Positions 39,390 to 48,818 of a stretch of DNA of 64,000 nucleotides are shown one piece after another. The DNA is taken from positions 124,001-188,000 of the forward strand of contig NZ_JAFGYY010000001.1 of the NCBI RefSeq assembly GCF_017491605.1, read 5' to 3'. Below the pieces are notes generated by a model. That model ran no database searches. It worked only from the letters and a program-made list of their open reading frames with translations, and was not told the origin of the DNA. The DNA comes from Pseudomonas sp. 30_B (GTDB lineage Bacteria > Pseudomonadota > Gammaproteobacteria > Pseudomonadales > Pseudomonadaceae). Made by a program: the position numbers and the translations under genes. How positions within the stretch are numbered: the first letter of the stretch is position 1; every line of letters begins with the position of its first letter.

Positions 39390-40367
39390 TTACGCGAGCG
39401 GCGTCTCGCCTTTGATCTGGCGCTGCAAGGCGTCGCTGGCGGATGCTTGCGCGGTGGCTCGAACCCAACCATCACCCTGCGGAATCACCGCGTGGGCAGC
39501 CCATTCGAGCAGGTCCTGGCGGCGGCAGGCGCCGGTGTTGCCCTTGCCGGCGCCGGCGACCACCTTGTAGACCAGCTGGTCCTGGGGTGTGCGCTTGCCG
39601 GGATGGTCGTCGATCACCTGGCGCACCGCCCAGGCATTGCCGCTCAGGGCATTGCTGTAGCAGGCGCCGAGGAGGATGTCTTCAGGGCCCAAGCGTTGCG
39701 CCTGGGCGTGTTCCTGGGCCAGCTGGAGGATCTTCAGCAGGTCGTCGAACTGCACATCGATGAACGAATCCATCTTGCGCAGTGCGTGGTAGAGGTCTTC
39801 CGGCGCGGGCCCGGCGGGCAGCTTGGGCGTCGCCGGCAGGCGCGCCAACGGTGCGGGATAGCGGCGCCAGGCGAACAGGCCGTTGAAGGCCACGGCGACC
39901 ACGAGGATCAGCACCACATTAAGCAGCACCGGGCTGAGCACGTAGTGGAAGCCCAGGGCGGTGATGGCCGGTCCGCCGGATACCGCCGCCAGGGCAGTGG
40001 CGCCGCCCGGGGGGTGGATGCAGCGGGCATAGTGCATGACCAGGATCGCCAGGCCAACGGCCAGGGCCGGGGTGAAGGCCTGATCGGGGAAGAGCTTCTG
40101 GCAGATCACCCCGACAAGCGCCGACAGCACCTGGCCGCCGAGCACGGCCCAGGGCTGGGACAGCGCACCGTGGGGCACGGCGAACAGCAGCACGGCGCTG
40201 GCGCCCATGGAGGCGACGACCCAGATGGCCGCTTCGCTGGGCAGTACCCAGTGGGTGACGGCGTAGATGACGGCGATGCCGCACAGCGCTCCGATTGCGG
40301 AGAGCCATTTTTCAAGATGGCTGGTGGCGTTGGCACGCCAGCCCATGAGATGCAGGAAGCGTTTCAT
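39390..40367 (-). CDS. HPP family membrane protein
   Basis: A 325-residue protein. Residues about 15-175 hold four or five membrane helices of the HPP family, named for the His-Pro-Pro seen in ARCIHPPGGATAL; WVVASMGASAVLLFAVP is also typical. The remaining C-terminal 150 residues are soluble and without a known CBS pair. HPP proteins include nitrite carriers in cyanobacteria and plastids, but most bacterial ones are untested. It lies between the PilZ-like gene and psd on the same strand. Confidence 0.86.
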   Translation of the reverse strand: MKRFLHLMGWRANATSHLEKWLSAIGALCGIAVIYAVTHWVLPSEAAIWVVASMGASAVLLFAVPHGALSQPWAVLGGQVLSALVGVICQKLFPDQAFTPALAVGLAILVMHYARCIHPPGGATALAAVSGGPAITALGFHYVLSPVLLNVVLILVVAVAFNGLFAWRRYPAPLARLPATPKLPAGPAPEDLYHALRKMDSFIDVQFDDLLKILQLAQEHAQAQRLGPEDILLGACYSNALSGNAWAVRQVIDDHPGKRTPQDQLVYKVVAGAGKGNTGACRRQDLLEWAAHAVIPQGDGWVRATAQASASDALQRQIKGETPLA

Positions 40368-40444
40368 GGCAGGGAACTAGCACGATGAGGCGGAAAGCAG
40401 TGGCGGGCGGCTCGTTGGCCACCCGCCTTATGGTGAAGCGGGCG

Positions 40445-41314
40445 TCAGCCCTGGCGAGCGCCACCCAGGCGCTGGCCCATGCGGACCGGGCTGGTGGCCG
40501 CCAGGTTCTCGGCCCAGCTGACCTGCTGCGGCCCGAACAGCACGATGGCGGTGGAGCCCAGCTTGAAGCGGCCCAGTTCGGCGCCTTTCTCCAGGTGGAT
40601 CGGCGCGCGGGCGGCTTCGTCGTAGGCGAAGGTCTTCAGCTCGCGTTTGGGCGGCGTGACTAGTCCGGCCCAGACGGTTTCGATGGAGGCGACGATCATC
40701 GCGCCCACCAGTACCACGGCCATCGGTCCGCGCTCGGTGTCGAAGATGCACACCACGCGTTCGTTGCGGGCGAAGAGCTCCGGTACCTGCTCGGCGGTGA
40801 GCTGGTTCACCGAGAACAGCCGGCCCGGCACGTAGACCATCTCGCGCAGGGTGCCGGCCAGCGGCATGTGCACGCGGTGGTAATCCTTGGGCGACAGGTA
40901 GACGGTGGCGAACTCGCCGCCCATGAAGGGCGCGGCGCGCTCGGCGTCGCCGCCCAGCAGTTCCATCAGGCTGTAGCTGTGGCCCTTGGCCTGGAACACG
41001 CGGCCGTGCTCGATCGGACCGAGCTGGCTGATGGCGCCGTCGGCGGGGCTGAGCACGCTGTCTGCGCTCTCGTCCAGCGGACGGGCGCCGTCTTTCAGGG
41101 CGCGGGTGAAGAAGGCGTTGAAGTGCTCGTAGGCACGCAGGTCCTCGACCTGGGCTTCACGCATGTCCACCTGGTAGCGACGGGCGAACCAGGGAATCAG
41201 GCGGTCCTTGAACCAGGGCGCGCGGCACTCGGCGGCGCAGCCGATCAGGCGCGACAGCAGGTGATGCGGCAGCAGGTACTGGGCGAGGATGAACAGACGA
41301 TCTTTGAACGACAT
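40445..41314 (-). CDS. psd: Phosphatidylserine decarboxylase
   Basis: Psd makes phosphatidylethanolamine at the inner membrane from phosphatidylserine. The 289-residue proenzyme has the autocleavage site Leu-Gly-Ser-Thr near the C-terminus ([13 protein letters not shown], Ser254 becomes the pyruvoyl group) and the conserved catalytic His-containing DYHRVHMP. The start ATG at 41314 lies 3 bases after the rhdA stop, so the two genes form an operon as in P. aeruginosa. Confidence 0.97.
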   Translation of the reverse strand: MSFKDRLFILAQYLLPHHLLSRLIGCAAECRAPWFKDRLIPWFARRYQVDMREAQVEDLRAYEHFNAFFTRALKDGARPLDESADSVLSPADGAISQLGPIEHGRVFQAKGHSYSLMELLGGDAERAAPFMGGEFATVYLSPKDYHRVHMPLAGTLREMVYVPGRLFSVNQLTAEQVPELFARNERVVCIFDTERGPMAVVLVGAMIVASIETVWAGLVTPPKRELKTFAYDEAARAPIHLEKGAELGRFKLGSTAIVLFGPQQVSWAENLAATSPVRMGQRLGGARQG

Positions 41315-41317
41315 TCC

Positions 41318-42133
41318 TTAAACCTCTACAGGGGTGTCGGGGTGGTTGCCCCATTCCGACCAGGAGCCGGCGTAGCCCTTGACCCGCGGATAGCCGAGGG
41401 CCTTGGCGACCAGGTAGGTGAAGCCGGAGCGGTGGTGGGTCTGGCAGTGGGTGATCACTTCCTTGTCCGGGGTGATGCCCAGGCTCTGGAGAATCTGCGG
41501 CATATCGGTACGGATGCGCAGGGCGCGGGCCGGGTCCATGCCGGCGGTCCATTCGAAATTGACGGCGCCCGGTACGTGCCCGCCCTTGGCGGCGAGGACT
41601 TTCTGGCCGCTGTATTCGCTGGGGTTGCGGGCATCCCAGATGGCCAGGTCGGCAGCGCCCAGGCGGCTTTGCAGGTATTCGCGGGTGGCGGTGGGTTCGT
41701 CGTGCAGGGTCAGCGGCAGCGGGCCGCCGGCCGGCGCCGGGACGTCCTGGCTCAGCGGCAGGCCGTCGGCCAGCCAGGCGTGCAGGCCGCCGTCGACATA
41801 GTGGTACTTGTGGTGGCCGATCACGTCCAGCAGCCAGATGAAGCGGCCGGCCCAGCCGCCGCCTTCGTCGTCATAGACCACGTAGACGGCGTCGGGGTTG
41901 TGGCCCAGCTCGCCGAACAGCGCTTCGAGGTCGGCCTTCGCCGGCAGCAGGCCGGGCGCCGGGGTGCCGCCCAGTTGGGTGCGCGCCGGGGCGACGAAGC
42001 GGGCGCCGGGGATGTGGCCTTCGGCGTAGCGCGCGGCGCTGGTCAGGTCGACGAGGATCAGGTCGGCGGCGTCGAGGCGGCTGGCGAGGTCAGCCGGTTC
42101 GATCACCAGGGGCAGAGCGGAGAAGGCGGACAT
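41318..42133 (-). CDS. rhdA: Thiosulfate sulfurtransferase (rhodanese)
   Basis: RhdA transfers sulfane sulfur to cyanide or thiol acceptors and helps detoxify cyanide in pseudomonads. The 271 residues form two rhodanese domains. The active Cys is Cys230 in the loop CQTHHRSG, the loop type found in RhdA rather than the CRKGVTA of mammalian rhodanese. VYVVYDDEGGGWAGR in the first domain has Asp at the inactive position. Operon with psd. Confidence 0.96.
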   Translation of the reverse strand: MSAFSALPLVIEPADLASRLDAADLILVDLTSAARYAEGHIPGARFVAPARTQLGGTPAPGLLPAKADLEALFGELGHNPDAVYVVYDDEGGGWAGRFIWLLDVIGHHKYHYVDGGLHAWLADGLPLSQDVPAPAGGPLPLTLHDEPTATREYLQSRLGAADLAIWDARNPSEYSGQKVLAAKGGHVPGAVNFEWTAGMDPARALRIRTDMPQILQSLGITPDKEVITHCQTHHRSGFTYLVAKALGYPRVKGYAGSWSEWGNHPDTPVEV

Positions 42134-42271
42134 GTCGGAGTCTCCCGGTACGGCGGTCGGCCCACCGTGATGGTGGAGGCGGCGTGAGCTGGCGGCCCTG
42201 GGCTGCCCATTGAGGGGCGATAGTCTAAAGGGGCGCCAGTGTACCGGAAATCCCGGCGAACGCCGCGCGGC

Positions 42272-43798
42272 TCAGGAGGCGCCGCGGGACATCTGCCGGA
42301 CAGCCTGCTCGATGCACTGCGCGGTGCGGCCGAATGCCTGGGCGTGCAGGTCGCCCAGCGGCTGGCCGTTACGGTCGACGGCCAGCAGCATGATCACTCG
42401 GCTGCCGTTGCCCAGCGAGCGCAGCAGCAGGTGTTCGCTGGGCAGCAGCGCTTTCAGAGCGCCGGGCAGCACGGCGGAAAAGTCGGCCATGTTCGCCGGG
42501 CTCAGGCGCAGCTGTCCGGGTTGTTGCAGGAGTTTGCGCAGCAGCGGGCTGGCGGCGACTTCCAGCTTGAGCTCGCCGGCCTCCGCCGCGAGCCCGAAGT
42601 GCCGGCGCGTCTGCAGCCAGCTGCCGGCCTTGTCGGCCAGCAGGATCAGGCCGCGTTGCAGTCCGCAGGCCTGCAGCGCCGATTCGGCGCAGTCGAGCAG
42701 TTGCACGGCGTTGCCGAACGGGCTGGGCGCCTGCAGCAGGCGCGCGCAGTGCTGGCGCCACTCGGCGAGGGTATCGGGCGCCTTGGCCGGTTCCTCCGGC
42801 TTCGGGCCGTTGAGCCAGCGGCGGGCATCCCAGGGCCAGAGCAGGGCTTCGGCCGGGTGCCAGAGCTGTGGCCGGGCGTGCCGGCGGGCGCTCTGTGCGG
42901 CCAGGCCGTGGACGGTCTGCTGCAGCTCTTCCAGCGGCATTTGCAGGTAGAGGCTGGTCAGGCGCTGCCAGCGCAGCATGTGCACGCCGCCCCAGGATTG
43001 GTGGGCGGCGGTGGCCAGGCTGTTGGCCAGCAGGATGGTGTTGGCCGGGCGGGTCAGCCAGCGTTGCAGCTCCGGGTCGGCATCCAGGCGCTGCTGCTGG
43101 CCCAGCGGCTGGGTTTCGGTGTGGGCCACGTGCAGGGCGCGCACCAGCAGGCGCTTGTCATCGCTGAGCAGCGCGTAACCCTGGGCAACCCAGTCCGGCA
43201 GCCGCCAGCGCTCGGCCAGCGCCCGGCACAGCGGCAGCAGGCGGGTGCCGAGCAGTTCCTGCTCGACTTCGCTGCTGCAGCGGCCCAGGCCATAGACCTG
43301 GCGCTGCCAGGCTTCCAGCAGCTCCGGCTTGGCGGTGGCCAGCGCCCACAGCGGGGCGAGGGTGAACAGGCTGCCCCAGTGGATTTCCTGCCAGAGCCGC
43401 GCCAGGCGGTTGGCGAACAGGCCGCTGGCCTGCTGCATGGCGTGGCGGCTGATCAGCAGCAGCTGGCTCAGTGCACGGGGCATCTGCGCCTCGGGCAGCG
43501 CCGGCAGGCGATCGAGCAACTGGGTAACGCGCGCCAGGCCCAGGCGATTGAGGGCGACTTCCAGGCTCTCCGCCGGATTGTCGCGGGCGCTCTCGGCGCG
43601 GTTGGCCTCGCGCAGGATGGCCAGGGCCAGGGTCGGGCAGTCCTGCAGCAGGTCGGAGATGTCGCGGATCGAGCGGCGGCTGTCGTTCAGCGCCCGGCGA
43701 ATCTCGTCGCGGTGCTCCTGGGGGACGGGCAACGGCAGCTCTTCCAGCAGGGAGAGCCAGTCCGCGAGACGCTCTGGGGTAGGCACGGGTTTGGGCAT
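42272..43798 (-). CDS. HDOD domain protein
   Basis: A 508-residue cytoplasmic protein. The N-terminal half is an HDOD domain, the degenerate HD-type module used in signalling (DISDLLQDCPTLALAILREANRA, then EVALNRLGLARVTQLL and HAMQQASGLFANRLARLW). The C-terminal part (about 370-508) looks like a GAF-like sensory domain (QLLDCAESALQACGLQRGLILL, then LLAVDRNGQPLGDLHAQAF). HDOD proteins link to c-di-GMP or motility regulators. It is divergent from motAB with a 121-bp gap. Confidence 0.88.
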   Translation of the reverse strand: MPKPVPTPERLADWLSLLEELPLPVPQEHRDEIRRALNDSRRSIRDISDLLQDCPTLALAILREANRAESARDNPAESLEVALNRLGLARVTQLLDRLPALPEAQMPRALSQLLLISRHAMQQASGLFANRLARLWQEIHWGSLFTLAPLWALATAKPELLEAWQRQVYGLGRCSSEVEQELLGTRLLPLCRALAERWRLPDWVAQGYALLSDDKRLLVRALHVAHTETQPLGQQQRLDADPELQRWLTRPANTILLANSLATAAHQSWGGVHMLRWQRLTSLYLQMPLEELQQTVHGLAAQSARRHARPQLWHPAEALLWPWDARRWLNGPKPEEPAKAPDTLAEWRQHCARLLQAPSPFGNAVQLLDCAESALQACGLQRGLILLADKAGSWLQTRRHFGLAAEAGELKLEVAASPLLRKLLQQPGQLRLSPANMADFSAVLPGALKALLPSEHLLLRSLGNGSRVIMLLAVDRNGQPLGDLHAQAFGRTAQCIEQAVRQMSRGAS

Positions 43799-43919
43799 GC
43801 GTGAGGCGCCGAACTGGTTTTTAGTGTTTTCGGCCTATAGTCTTGCCCGAAATCTCCGATAACAACAGGGAGGCGGGAATCATGCCTCTCATTCTGTTCA
43901 CAGTTTCAGTCCGGTCCCC

Positions 43920-44771
43920 ATGTCAAAAATCATCGGCATCATCGTCATCCTGGGCAGCGTACTCGGCGGATATCTGCTCTCCGGCGGCAAGATCGCGGCC
44001 ATCATCCAGCCGTTCGAAGTGCTGATCATCGGCGGCGCGGCGCTGGGTGCCTTCCTTCAGGCGAACCCGGGCAGCACCTTCATGACGGTGCTCAAGAAAG
44101 CACCGAAGATGTTCAGCAACCGCTTCACCCACACCTTCTATCTGGAAGTGCTGGGCATGCTCTACGAGGTGCTCAACAAGAGCCGCCGCGAGGGCATGAT
44201 GGCGATCGAGGCGGACGTCGAGGACCCGGGCGCCAGTCCGATCTTCAGCAAGTACCCGGCGGTGCTCAAGGACGACCGCATGACCGCGTACATCTGCGAT
44301 TACCTGCGCATCATGTCCTCCGGCAACATGGCGCCCCACGAACTCGAAGGCCTGTTCGACATGGAACTGGGCAGCCTCAAGGAAGACTTCGAGCATCCCG
44401 CCCATGCCGTGACCCGCGTCGCCGACGCCCTGCCGGGCTTCGGTATCGTCGCCGCGGTGCTGGGCATCGTGATCACCATGGCCCTGCTCGGCCAGGGCAG
44501 CCAGGCCGAGATCGGCCACCACGTCGCCGCCGCACTGGTGGGTACCTTCCTCGGTATTCTCGCGGCCTACGGTTTCGTCGGCCCGCTGTCCAACGCCCTG
44601 GAGCATGACGCCAAGGAAGAACTGAACCTCTACGAAGCCATCAAGGCCTGCCTGGTCGCCTCCGCCTCGGGCATGCCGCCGTCGCTGGCCGTGGAGTTCG
44701 GCCGCAAGGTGCTGCTGCCGGCGCATCGTCCCAGCTTTGCCGAGCTGGAACAGGCGGTTCGCGGGCGCTAA
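43920..44771 (+). CDS. motA: Flagellar motor stator protein MotA
   Basis: MotA is the inner-membrane stator subunit that, with MotB, converts proton flow into torque. The 283 residues contain four membrane helices (about 3-22, 31-50, 171-191, 201-221), the large cytoplasmic loop with charged residues that touch FliG, and the conserved prolines in ADALPGFGIVAAVLG and FVGPL. The start ATG at 43920 has only a weak ribosome site. Four bases separate it from motB. Confidence 0.97.
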   Translation: MSKIIGIIVILGSVLGGYLLSGGKIAAIIQPFEVLIIGGAALGAFLQANPGSTFMTVLKKAPKMFSNRFTHTFYLEVLGMLYEVLNKSRREGMMAIEADVEDPGASPIFSKYPAVLKDDRMTAYICDYLRIMSSGNMAPHELEGLFDMELGSLKEDFEHPAHAVTRVADALPGFGIVAAVLGIVITMALLGQGSQAEIGHHVAAALVGTFLGILAAYGFVGPLSNALEHDAKEELNLYEAIKACLVASASGMPPSLAVEFGRKVLLPAHRPSFAELEQAVRGR

Positions 44772-44774
44772 ACG

Positions 44775-45815
44775 ATGGATAACAACCAGCCGATCATCGT
44801 CAAGCGCGTCAAGCGCTACGCCGCGGGCCACCATGGCGGTTCGTGGAAGATCGCCTTCGCCGACTTCGCCACGGCCATGATGGCGTTCTTCCTCGTGCTC
44901 TGGCTGCTGTCTTCGGCCACGCCGGAGCAGAAGAAGGCTATCTCCGGCTACTTCCAGGACCCGATCGGCTTTACCGAAAGCGCCAGCCCCTATGTGATCG
45001 ACCTGGGCGGCACGCCGACGCCGGCGCCGGACAAGACCCTGAATCCGCAGGTCGAGGCGCAGCCCGAGGCGAGCGTCAGTCCGAAGGAGGGGGCCAAGGT
45101 CGACGCCGAGCAGGCGGAGAACATTGCCGAGAAGCTGGAGAAGGAGCGCCTGGAGCTGCTGCTGCAGGAACTGCAGAACAAGGTCGACGAGAACCCCACG
45201 CTCAAGCGCTTCAAGGACCAGATCCTGTTCGAGATCACCCAGGACGGCCTGCGCATCCAGATCGTCGACTCGGACAACCGGCCGATGTTCGACCTGGGCA
45301 GCGCGCGCCTGCAGCCGTACTTCGAGGACATCCTGCTGGCGCTGGCCGAGACCATCAAGCAGGTGCCGAACAAGATCAGCATCAGTGGTCACACCGATGC
45401 CAAGCCCTATGCGGGCAACGGCGATTTCGGCAACTGGGAGCTGTCCGCCAACCGCGCCAACGCCGCGCGGCGCACGCTGGAGGCCGGCGGCTATCCGCAG
45501 GAGCAGATCGCCCGCGTGGTGGGCTACGCCTCTTCGGCACTGTTCGACCGCGACAAGCCGCTGAACCCGGTGAACCGTCGCATCGACATCATCGTCCTGA
45601 CCAAGAAGGCCCAGCGCGCCATCGAAGGGCAGGACGGCAGCGACGCCAAGCCCGCTGACGGCGCCGCTCCGGGGGCCGCTGCGCCCGGCACGGCGCCTGT
45701 CCAGCCGGCAGCCGGGCAGGGTGAGCCAGTGCCGCCGGACCAGTTGAAGGAGAAGCTCAACCTGTTCGACGACGGCGGCACGCTGAAGCTCGATGAGTTG
45801 AACAAGCAGCAGTGA
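44775..45815 (+). CDS. motB: Flagellar motor stator protein MotB
   Basis: MotB anchors the stator to peptidoglycan. The 346 residues show the single membrane helix with proton-carrying Asp30 (KIAFADFATAMMAFFLVLW), a plug/linker, and the OmpA-like peptidoglycan-binding domain (SISGHTDAKPYAG, then NWELSANRANAARRTL). The C-terminal 50 residues are Ala/Pro rich. Ends at a strong two-way terminator. Confidence 0.98.
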   Translation: MDNNQPIIVKRVKRYAAGHHGGSWKIAFADFATAMMAFFLVLWLLSSATPEQKKAISGYFQDPIGFTESASPYVIDLGGTPTPAPDKTLNPQVEAQPEASVSPKEGAKVDAEQAENIAEKLEKERLELLLQELQNKVDENPTLKRFKDQILFEITQDGLRIQIVDSDNRPMFDLGSARLQPYFEDILLALAETIKQVPNKISISGHTDAKPYAGNGDFGNWELSANRANAARRTLEAGGYPQEQIARVVGYASSALFDRDKPLNPVNRRIDIIVLTKKAQRAIEGQDGSDAKPADGAAPGAAAPGTAPVQPAAGQGEPVPPDQLKEKLNLFDDGGTLKLDELNKQQ

Positions 45816-45827
45816 AACCCGCTGCGC

Positions 45828-45863
45828 AATGAAAAGGCCAGCTGGAAAGCTGGCCTTTTCATT
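45828..45863. terminator. Bidirectional terminator between motB and rsgA
   Basis: A 16-bp perfect stem AATGAAAAGGCCAGCT with its complement around a 4-base loop has A-rich and T-rich flanks on both sides, so it serves motB and the facing rsgA gene. A fragment of a REP unit (GAGCTCGCTCCTACAGG, about 45864-45880) follows. Confidence 0.92.
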
Positions 45864-45902
45864 GAGCTCGCTCCTACAGGTCCTGCACTTCGGCATGCTC
45901 GG

Positions 45903-46934
45903 TCAGTACTCGTCTTCCGGCAGGCTGGCGAGAATGTGCCGGTAGCTGGCCATCCGCTGCGGCGAGACGCGTCCGTCCTCCAGCGCCTTGAGCAGCGCAC
46001 AGCCCGGCTCGCGGTCGTGCTTGCAGTCGCGGAAGCGGCAGTGGCCGAGCAGGTCGTGGAATTCGATGAAGCCGGCTTCCACGTCGTCGCGGCTGACGTG
46101 GACGAGGCCGAATTCGCGGATGCCGGGGGAGTCGATCAGGTCACCGCCAGCGGGGAAGTGGAACAGCCGCGCGGTGGTGGTGGTGTGGGTACCCTTGCCG
46201 GTGACTTCCGAGAGGTCGCCGACGCGAGTGTCGACGCCCGGCAGCAGCGCGTTCACCAGCGAGGACTTGCCCACGCCGGACTGGCCGACGAACACGCTGA
46301 CATGCTCGTTCAGCGCGGCGCGCAGGGCGTCCATCGCCAGGCCGTTGAAGGCAGAGACTTCCAGCAGCGGATAGCCCAGCTCGCGGTAGGTGCCGAGCAG
46401 GGAGTCGATGAAGGCGGCGTTTTCCTCGTCGATCAGGTCGGCCTTGTTCATCAGCAGCAGCGGCTTGATGCCGGCGTGCTCGGCGGCCACCAGGTAGCGG
46501 TCGATGAGGTTGGCGTGGGGTTCCGGGCGCGGGGCGAAGACGATCACGATGCGGTCGACGTTGGCCGCCACCGGCTTGAGCACGCCGCGCATGTCCGGGC
46601 GGCACAGCTCGGAGCTGCGCGGCAACTGCGCGACGATCACGCCGATGCCCTGGTTGCCGGGGCGCCAGACCACCTGGTCGCCGGTCACCAGCGTCGGCAG
46701 GTTGGCGCGCAGGTGGCAGCGGAACACCTGGCCCGCGTGGTCGCCTTCCAGCGCCTCGACTTCTACCTGCACCCCGAAGTGGGCGATCACCTGGCCGGTC
46801 TGTTCCGGTCCGAGGTCGCCGCCTTCCAGTTCTTCCAGTACGCGCGATTCGCGCTTGGCCGCGCGGGCAGCACGTTCTTCCTGGACTTTTTCGATCCGCC
46901 AGCTCTGCCGGCGGGTGAGGTGACGCTTGGCCAT
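45903..46934 (-). CDS. rsgA: Small ribosomal subunit biogenesis GTPase RsgA
   Basis: RsgA is a circularly permuted GTPase that checks late 30S assembly. The 343 residues have an OB-fold N-domain, the permuted G motifs (MNKADLI as G4 before [15 protein letters not shown] as G1, then DSPGIREFG as G3) and the zinc site C-x5-C-x-H-x5-C in [14 protein letters not shown] at the C-terminus. Divergent from orn with 89 bases between starts. Confidence 0.97.
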   Translation of the reverse strand: MAKRHLTRRQSWRIEKVQEERAARAAKRESRVLEELEGGDLGPEQTGQVIAHFGVQVEVEALEGDHAGQVFRCHLRANLPTLVTGDQVVWRPGNQGIGVIVAQLPRSSELCRPDMRGVLKPVAANVDRIVIVFAPRPEPHANLIDRYLVAAEHAGIKPLLLMNKADLIDEENAAFIDSLLGTYRELGYPLLEVSAFNGLAMDALRAALNEHVSVFVGQSGVGKSSLVNALLPGVDTRVGDLSEVTGKGTHTTTTARLFHFPAGGDLIDSPGIREFGLVHVSRDDVEAGFIEFHDLLGHCRFRDCKHDREPGCALLKALEDGRVSPQRMASYRHILASLPEDEY

Positions 46935-47023
46935 AGGGTATCCACAGGGAAAATCGCCGCGGAGTTTAGCATGCAGTCATGCGCTTCCCGCTAAACTAGA
47001 GGGCTGAGCTGAGGAGCCCCATC

Positions 47024-47566
47024 ATGCAGAACCCACAGAACCTGATCTGGATCGACCTGGAAATGACCGGTCTGGACCCGGACAAGGATGTCATCATCGA
47101 GATGGCGACCATCGTCACCGACAGCAACCTCAACATCCTCGAGGAAGGCCCGGTGATCGCCGTACACCAGAGCGAAGAACTGCTCGCCGGCATGGACGAA
47201 TGGAATACCCGCCAGCACGGCCAGTCCGGCCTGACCCAGCGCGTGCGCGAAAGCACCATCTCCGCCGCCGAGGCCGAAGCCATGACCATCGCCTTCCTGG
47301 AGAAGTGGGTGCCCAAGCGCAGTTCGCCGATCTGCGGCAACAGCATCTGCCAGGACCGCCGCTTCCTCTACCGGTACATGCCGAAGCTGGAAGGCTACTT
47401 CCACTACCGCAACCTGGACGTCTCCACCCTCAAGGAGCTGGCCGCGCGCTGGGCCCCTTCGGTGCGCGACGGCTTCAAGAAAGGCAACACCCACCTGGCC
47501 CTGGACGACATCCGCGAGTCCATCGCCGAGCTGCGCTACTACCGCGAGCATTTCATCAAGGTCTGA
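47024..47566 (+). CDS. orn: Oligoribonuclease
   Basis: Orn is the DEDDh 3'-5' exonuclease that clears dinucleotides such as pGpG, the end product of c-di-GMP turnover. The 180 residues carry [14 protein letters not shown] (Asp, Glu), [10 protein letters not shown] and [14 protein letters not shown] with the catalytic His-x4-Asp. The start ATG at 47024 follows GAGGAG. Followed by a REPIN. Confidence 0.98.
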   Translation: MQNPQNLIWIDLEMTGLDPDKDVIIEMATIVTDSNLNILEEGPVIAVHQSEELLAGMDEWNTRQHGQSGLTQRVRESTISAAEAEAMTIAFLEKWVPKRSSPICGNSICQDRRFLYRYMPKLEGYFHYRNLDVSTLKELAARWAPSVRDGFKKGNTHLALDDIRESIAELRYYREHFIKV

Positions 47567-47570
47567 TCCT

Positions 47571-47637
47571 GTAGGAGCGAGCTTGCTCGCGAACCAACTC
47601 TGCTGCGGGGGCTGTTCGCGAGCAAGCTCGCTCCTAC
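47571..47637. repeat. REPIN-like inverted pair, GCGAGCTTGCTCGCG class
   Basis: Two intact inverted copies of GTAGGAGCGAGCTTGCTCG lie between the convergent orn and queG genes. Arms are the same as at 7279 and 16630. Confidence 0.88.
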
Positions 47638-47653
47638 AAATAGCCCCCAAGCT

Positions 47654-48715
47654 TCAGGCGTTGTGGCGTGCCAGCGCCCACTCCACATGCTCGCGCACCA
47701 GTTCCGACGGGAACTCCCGGCGTGCCTTCAGCGCCTCGATCACCGGGATGGTGGAGGGTGCATTGCCCAGGCCCACGGCCAGGTTCCTCAGCCAGCGCTC
47801 ATAGCCGGCACGCCGCAACGGCGAGCCCTCGGTGCGGCTGAGAAATTCCTCTTCCGTCCACAGGAACAGCTCCGCCAGCGCGGCGTTGTCCAGGCTGTGG
47901 CGCGGCTGGAAGTCGCCCTGGTCGGTGGCGCGGGCGAAGCGGTTCCACGGGCAGACCATCTGGCAGTCGTCGCAGCCGAACACGCGGTTGCCGATCAGTG
48001 GGCGCAGCTCCTCGGGGATCGGGCCCTTCAGCTCGATGGTCAGGTAGGAAATGCAGCGCCGCGCATCCAGTACGTAAGGCGCGACGAAGGCGGCGGTGGG
48101 GCAGATGTCCAGGCAGGCCGAGCAGCGCCCGCAATGTTCGGTGCCGTGGGGCGGGTCGACTGGCAGCGGCAGGTCGGTGAACAGCTCGCCGAGGAAGAAG
48201 TAGCTGCCGGCCTTGCGATTGAGCACCAGGGTGTTCTTGCCGATCCAGCCCAGGCCCGACTGTTCGGCGATGGCCTTCTCCAGTACCGGCGCGCTGTCGA
48301 CGAAGGCGCGGAAGCCGAACGGGCCGATCTGCTGCTGAATACGCTCAGCCAGTTGCTGCAGGCGCTTGCGGATCAGCTTGTGGTAGTCGCGGCCCAGGGC
48401 GTAGCGCGATACGTAGGCTTTCTCCGGATTGCCCAGCACCTGTGCCATGCGGGTGTCGCCGGGGAGGTAGTCCATGCGCAGCGAGACCACCCGTAGCGTG
48501 CCGGGCACCAGTTCGTCCGGTCGCCAGCGCTTGCTGCCATGGGCGCCCATGTAGTCCATCTCGCCGTGGTAGCCCGCTTCCAGCCAGCGTTGCAGATGTG
48601 CGCCGTGCTCCTCGAGGTCCAGCCCGGCGATGCCGACCTGCTGGAAGCCGAGTTCGCGCCCCCAGTCCTTGATGGAGCGGGCGAGATCTTCATAGTCGAG
48701 CGTCGAATCGTGCAT
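47654..48715 (-). CDS. queG: Epoxyqueuosine reductase
   Basis: QueG reduces epoxyqueuosine to queuosine in tRNA using a cobalamin and two 4Fe-4S clusters. The 353 residues show the cluster cysteines in CGRCSACLDICPTAAF and CDDCQMVCPWN, and the C-terminal HEAT-like repeat. The start is the ATG at 48715; no strong ribosome site is seen. The order queG-nnr-tsaE-amiB-mutL-miaA is the same as in E. coli, except that queG is here divergent from nnr. Confidence 0.95.
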   Translation of the reverse strand: MHDSTLDYEDLARSIKDWGRELGFQQVGIAGLDLEEHGAHLQRWLEAGYHGEMDYMGAHGSKRWRPDELVPGTLRVVSLRMDYLPGDTRMAQVLGNPEKAYVSRYALGRDYHKLIRKRLQQLAERIQQQIGPFGFRAFVDSAPVLEKAIAEQSGLGWIGKNTLVLNRKAGSYFFLGELFTDLPLPVDPPHGTEHCGRCSACLDICPTAAFVAPYVLDARRCISYLTIELKGPIPEELRPLIGNRVFGCDDCQMVCPWNRFARATDQGDFQPRHSLDNAALAELFLWTEEEFLSRTEGSPLRRAGYERWLRNLAVGLGNAPSTIPVIEALKARREFPSELVREHVEWALARHNA

Positions 48716-48743
48716 GGGGGCGGGAAAGCGGAGTTCGGGTAGG

Positions 48744-48749
48744 TATAAT
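48744..48749 (+). promoter_or_regulatory. Candidate -10 box of nnr
   Basis: A perfect TATAAT lies in the 103-bp gap between the divergent queG and nnr starts, 70 bases upstream of nnr. No good -35 is found at the usual spacing, so it is tentative. Confidence 0.35.
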
Positions 48750-48818
48750 TCTGCCAGACCTTGCCGGCGTCGGCCTGCTCCAACGCCAAGGCGACACTTT
48801 TTGCCGCCCGGAACCACC

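Noticed and set aside
43882..44025. Short ORF with a GGGAGG ribosome site overlapping the start of motA in another frame
   Set aside because: The site is well placed and motA's own is weak, but the peptide is Ser/Arg rich, which is a frame shadow of motA beyond its first twelve codons; not enough to call a gene, though it could be a leader.
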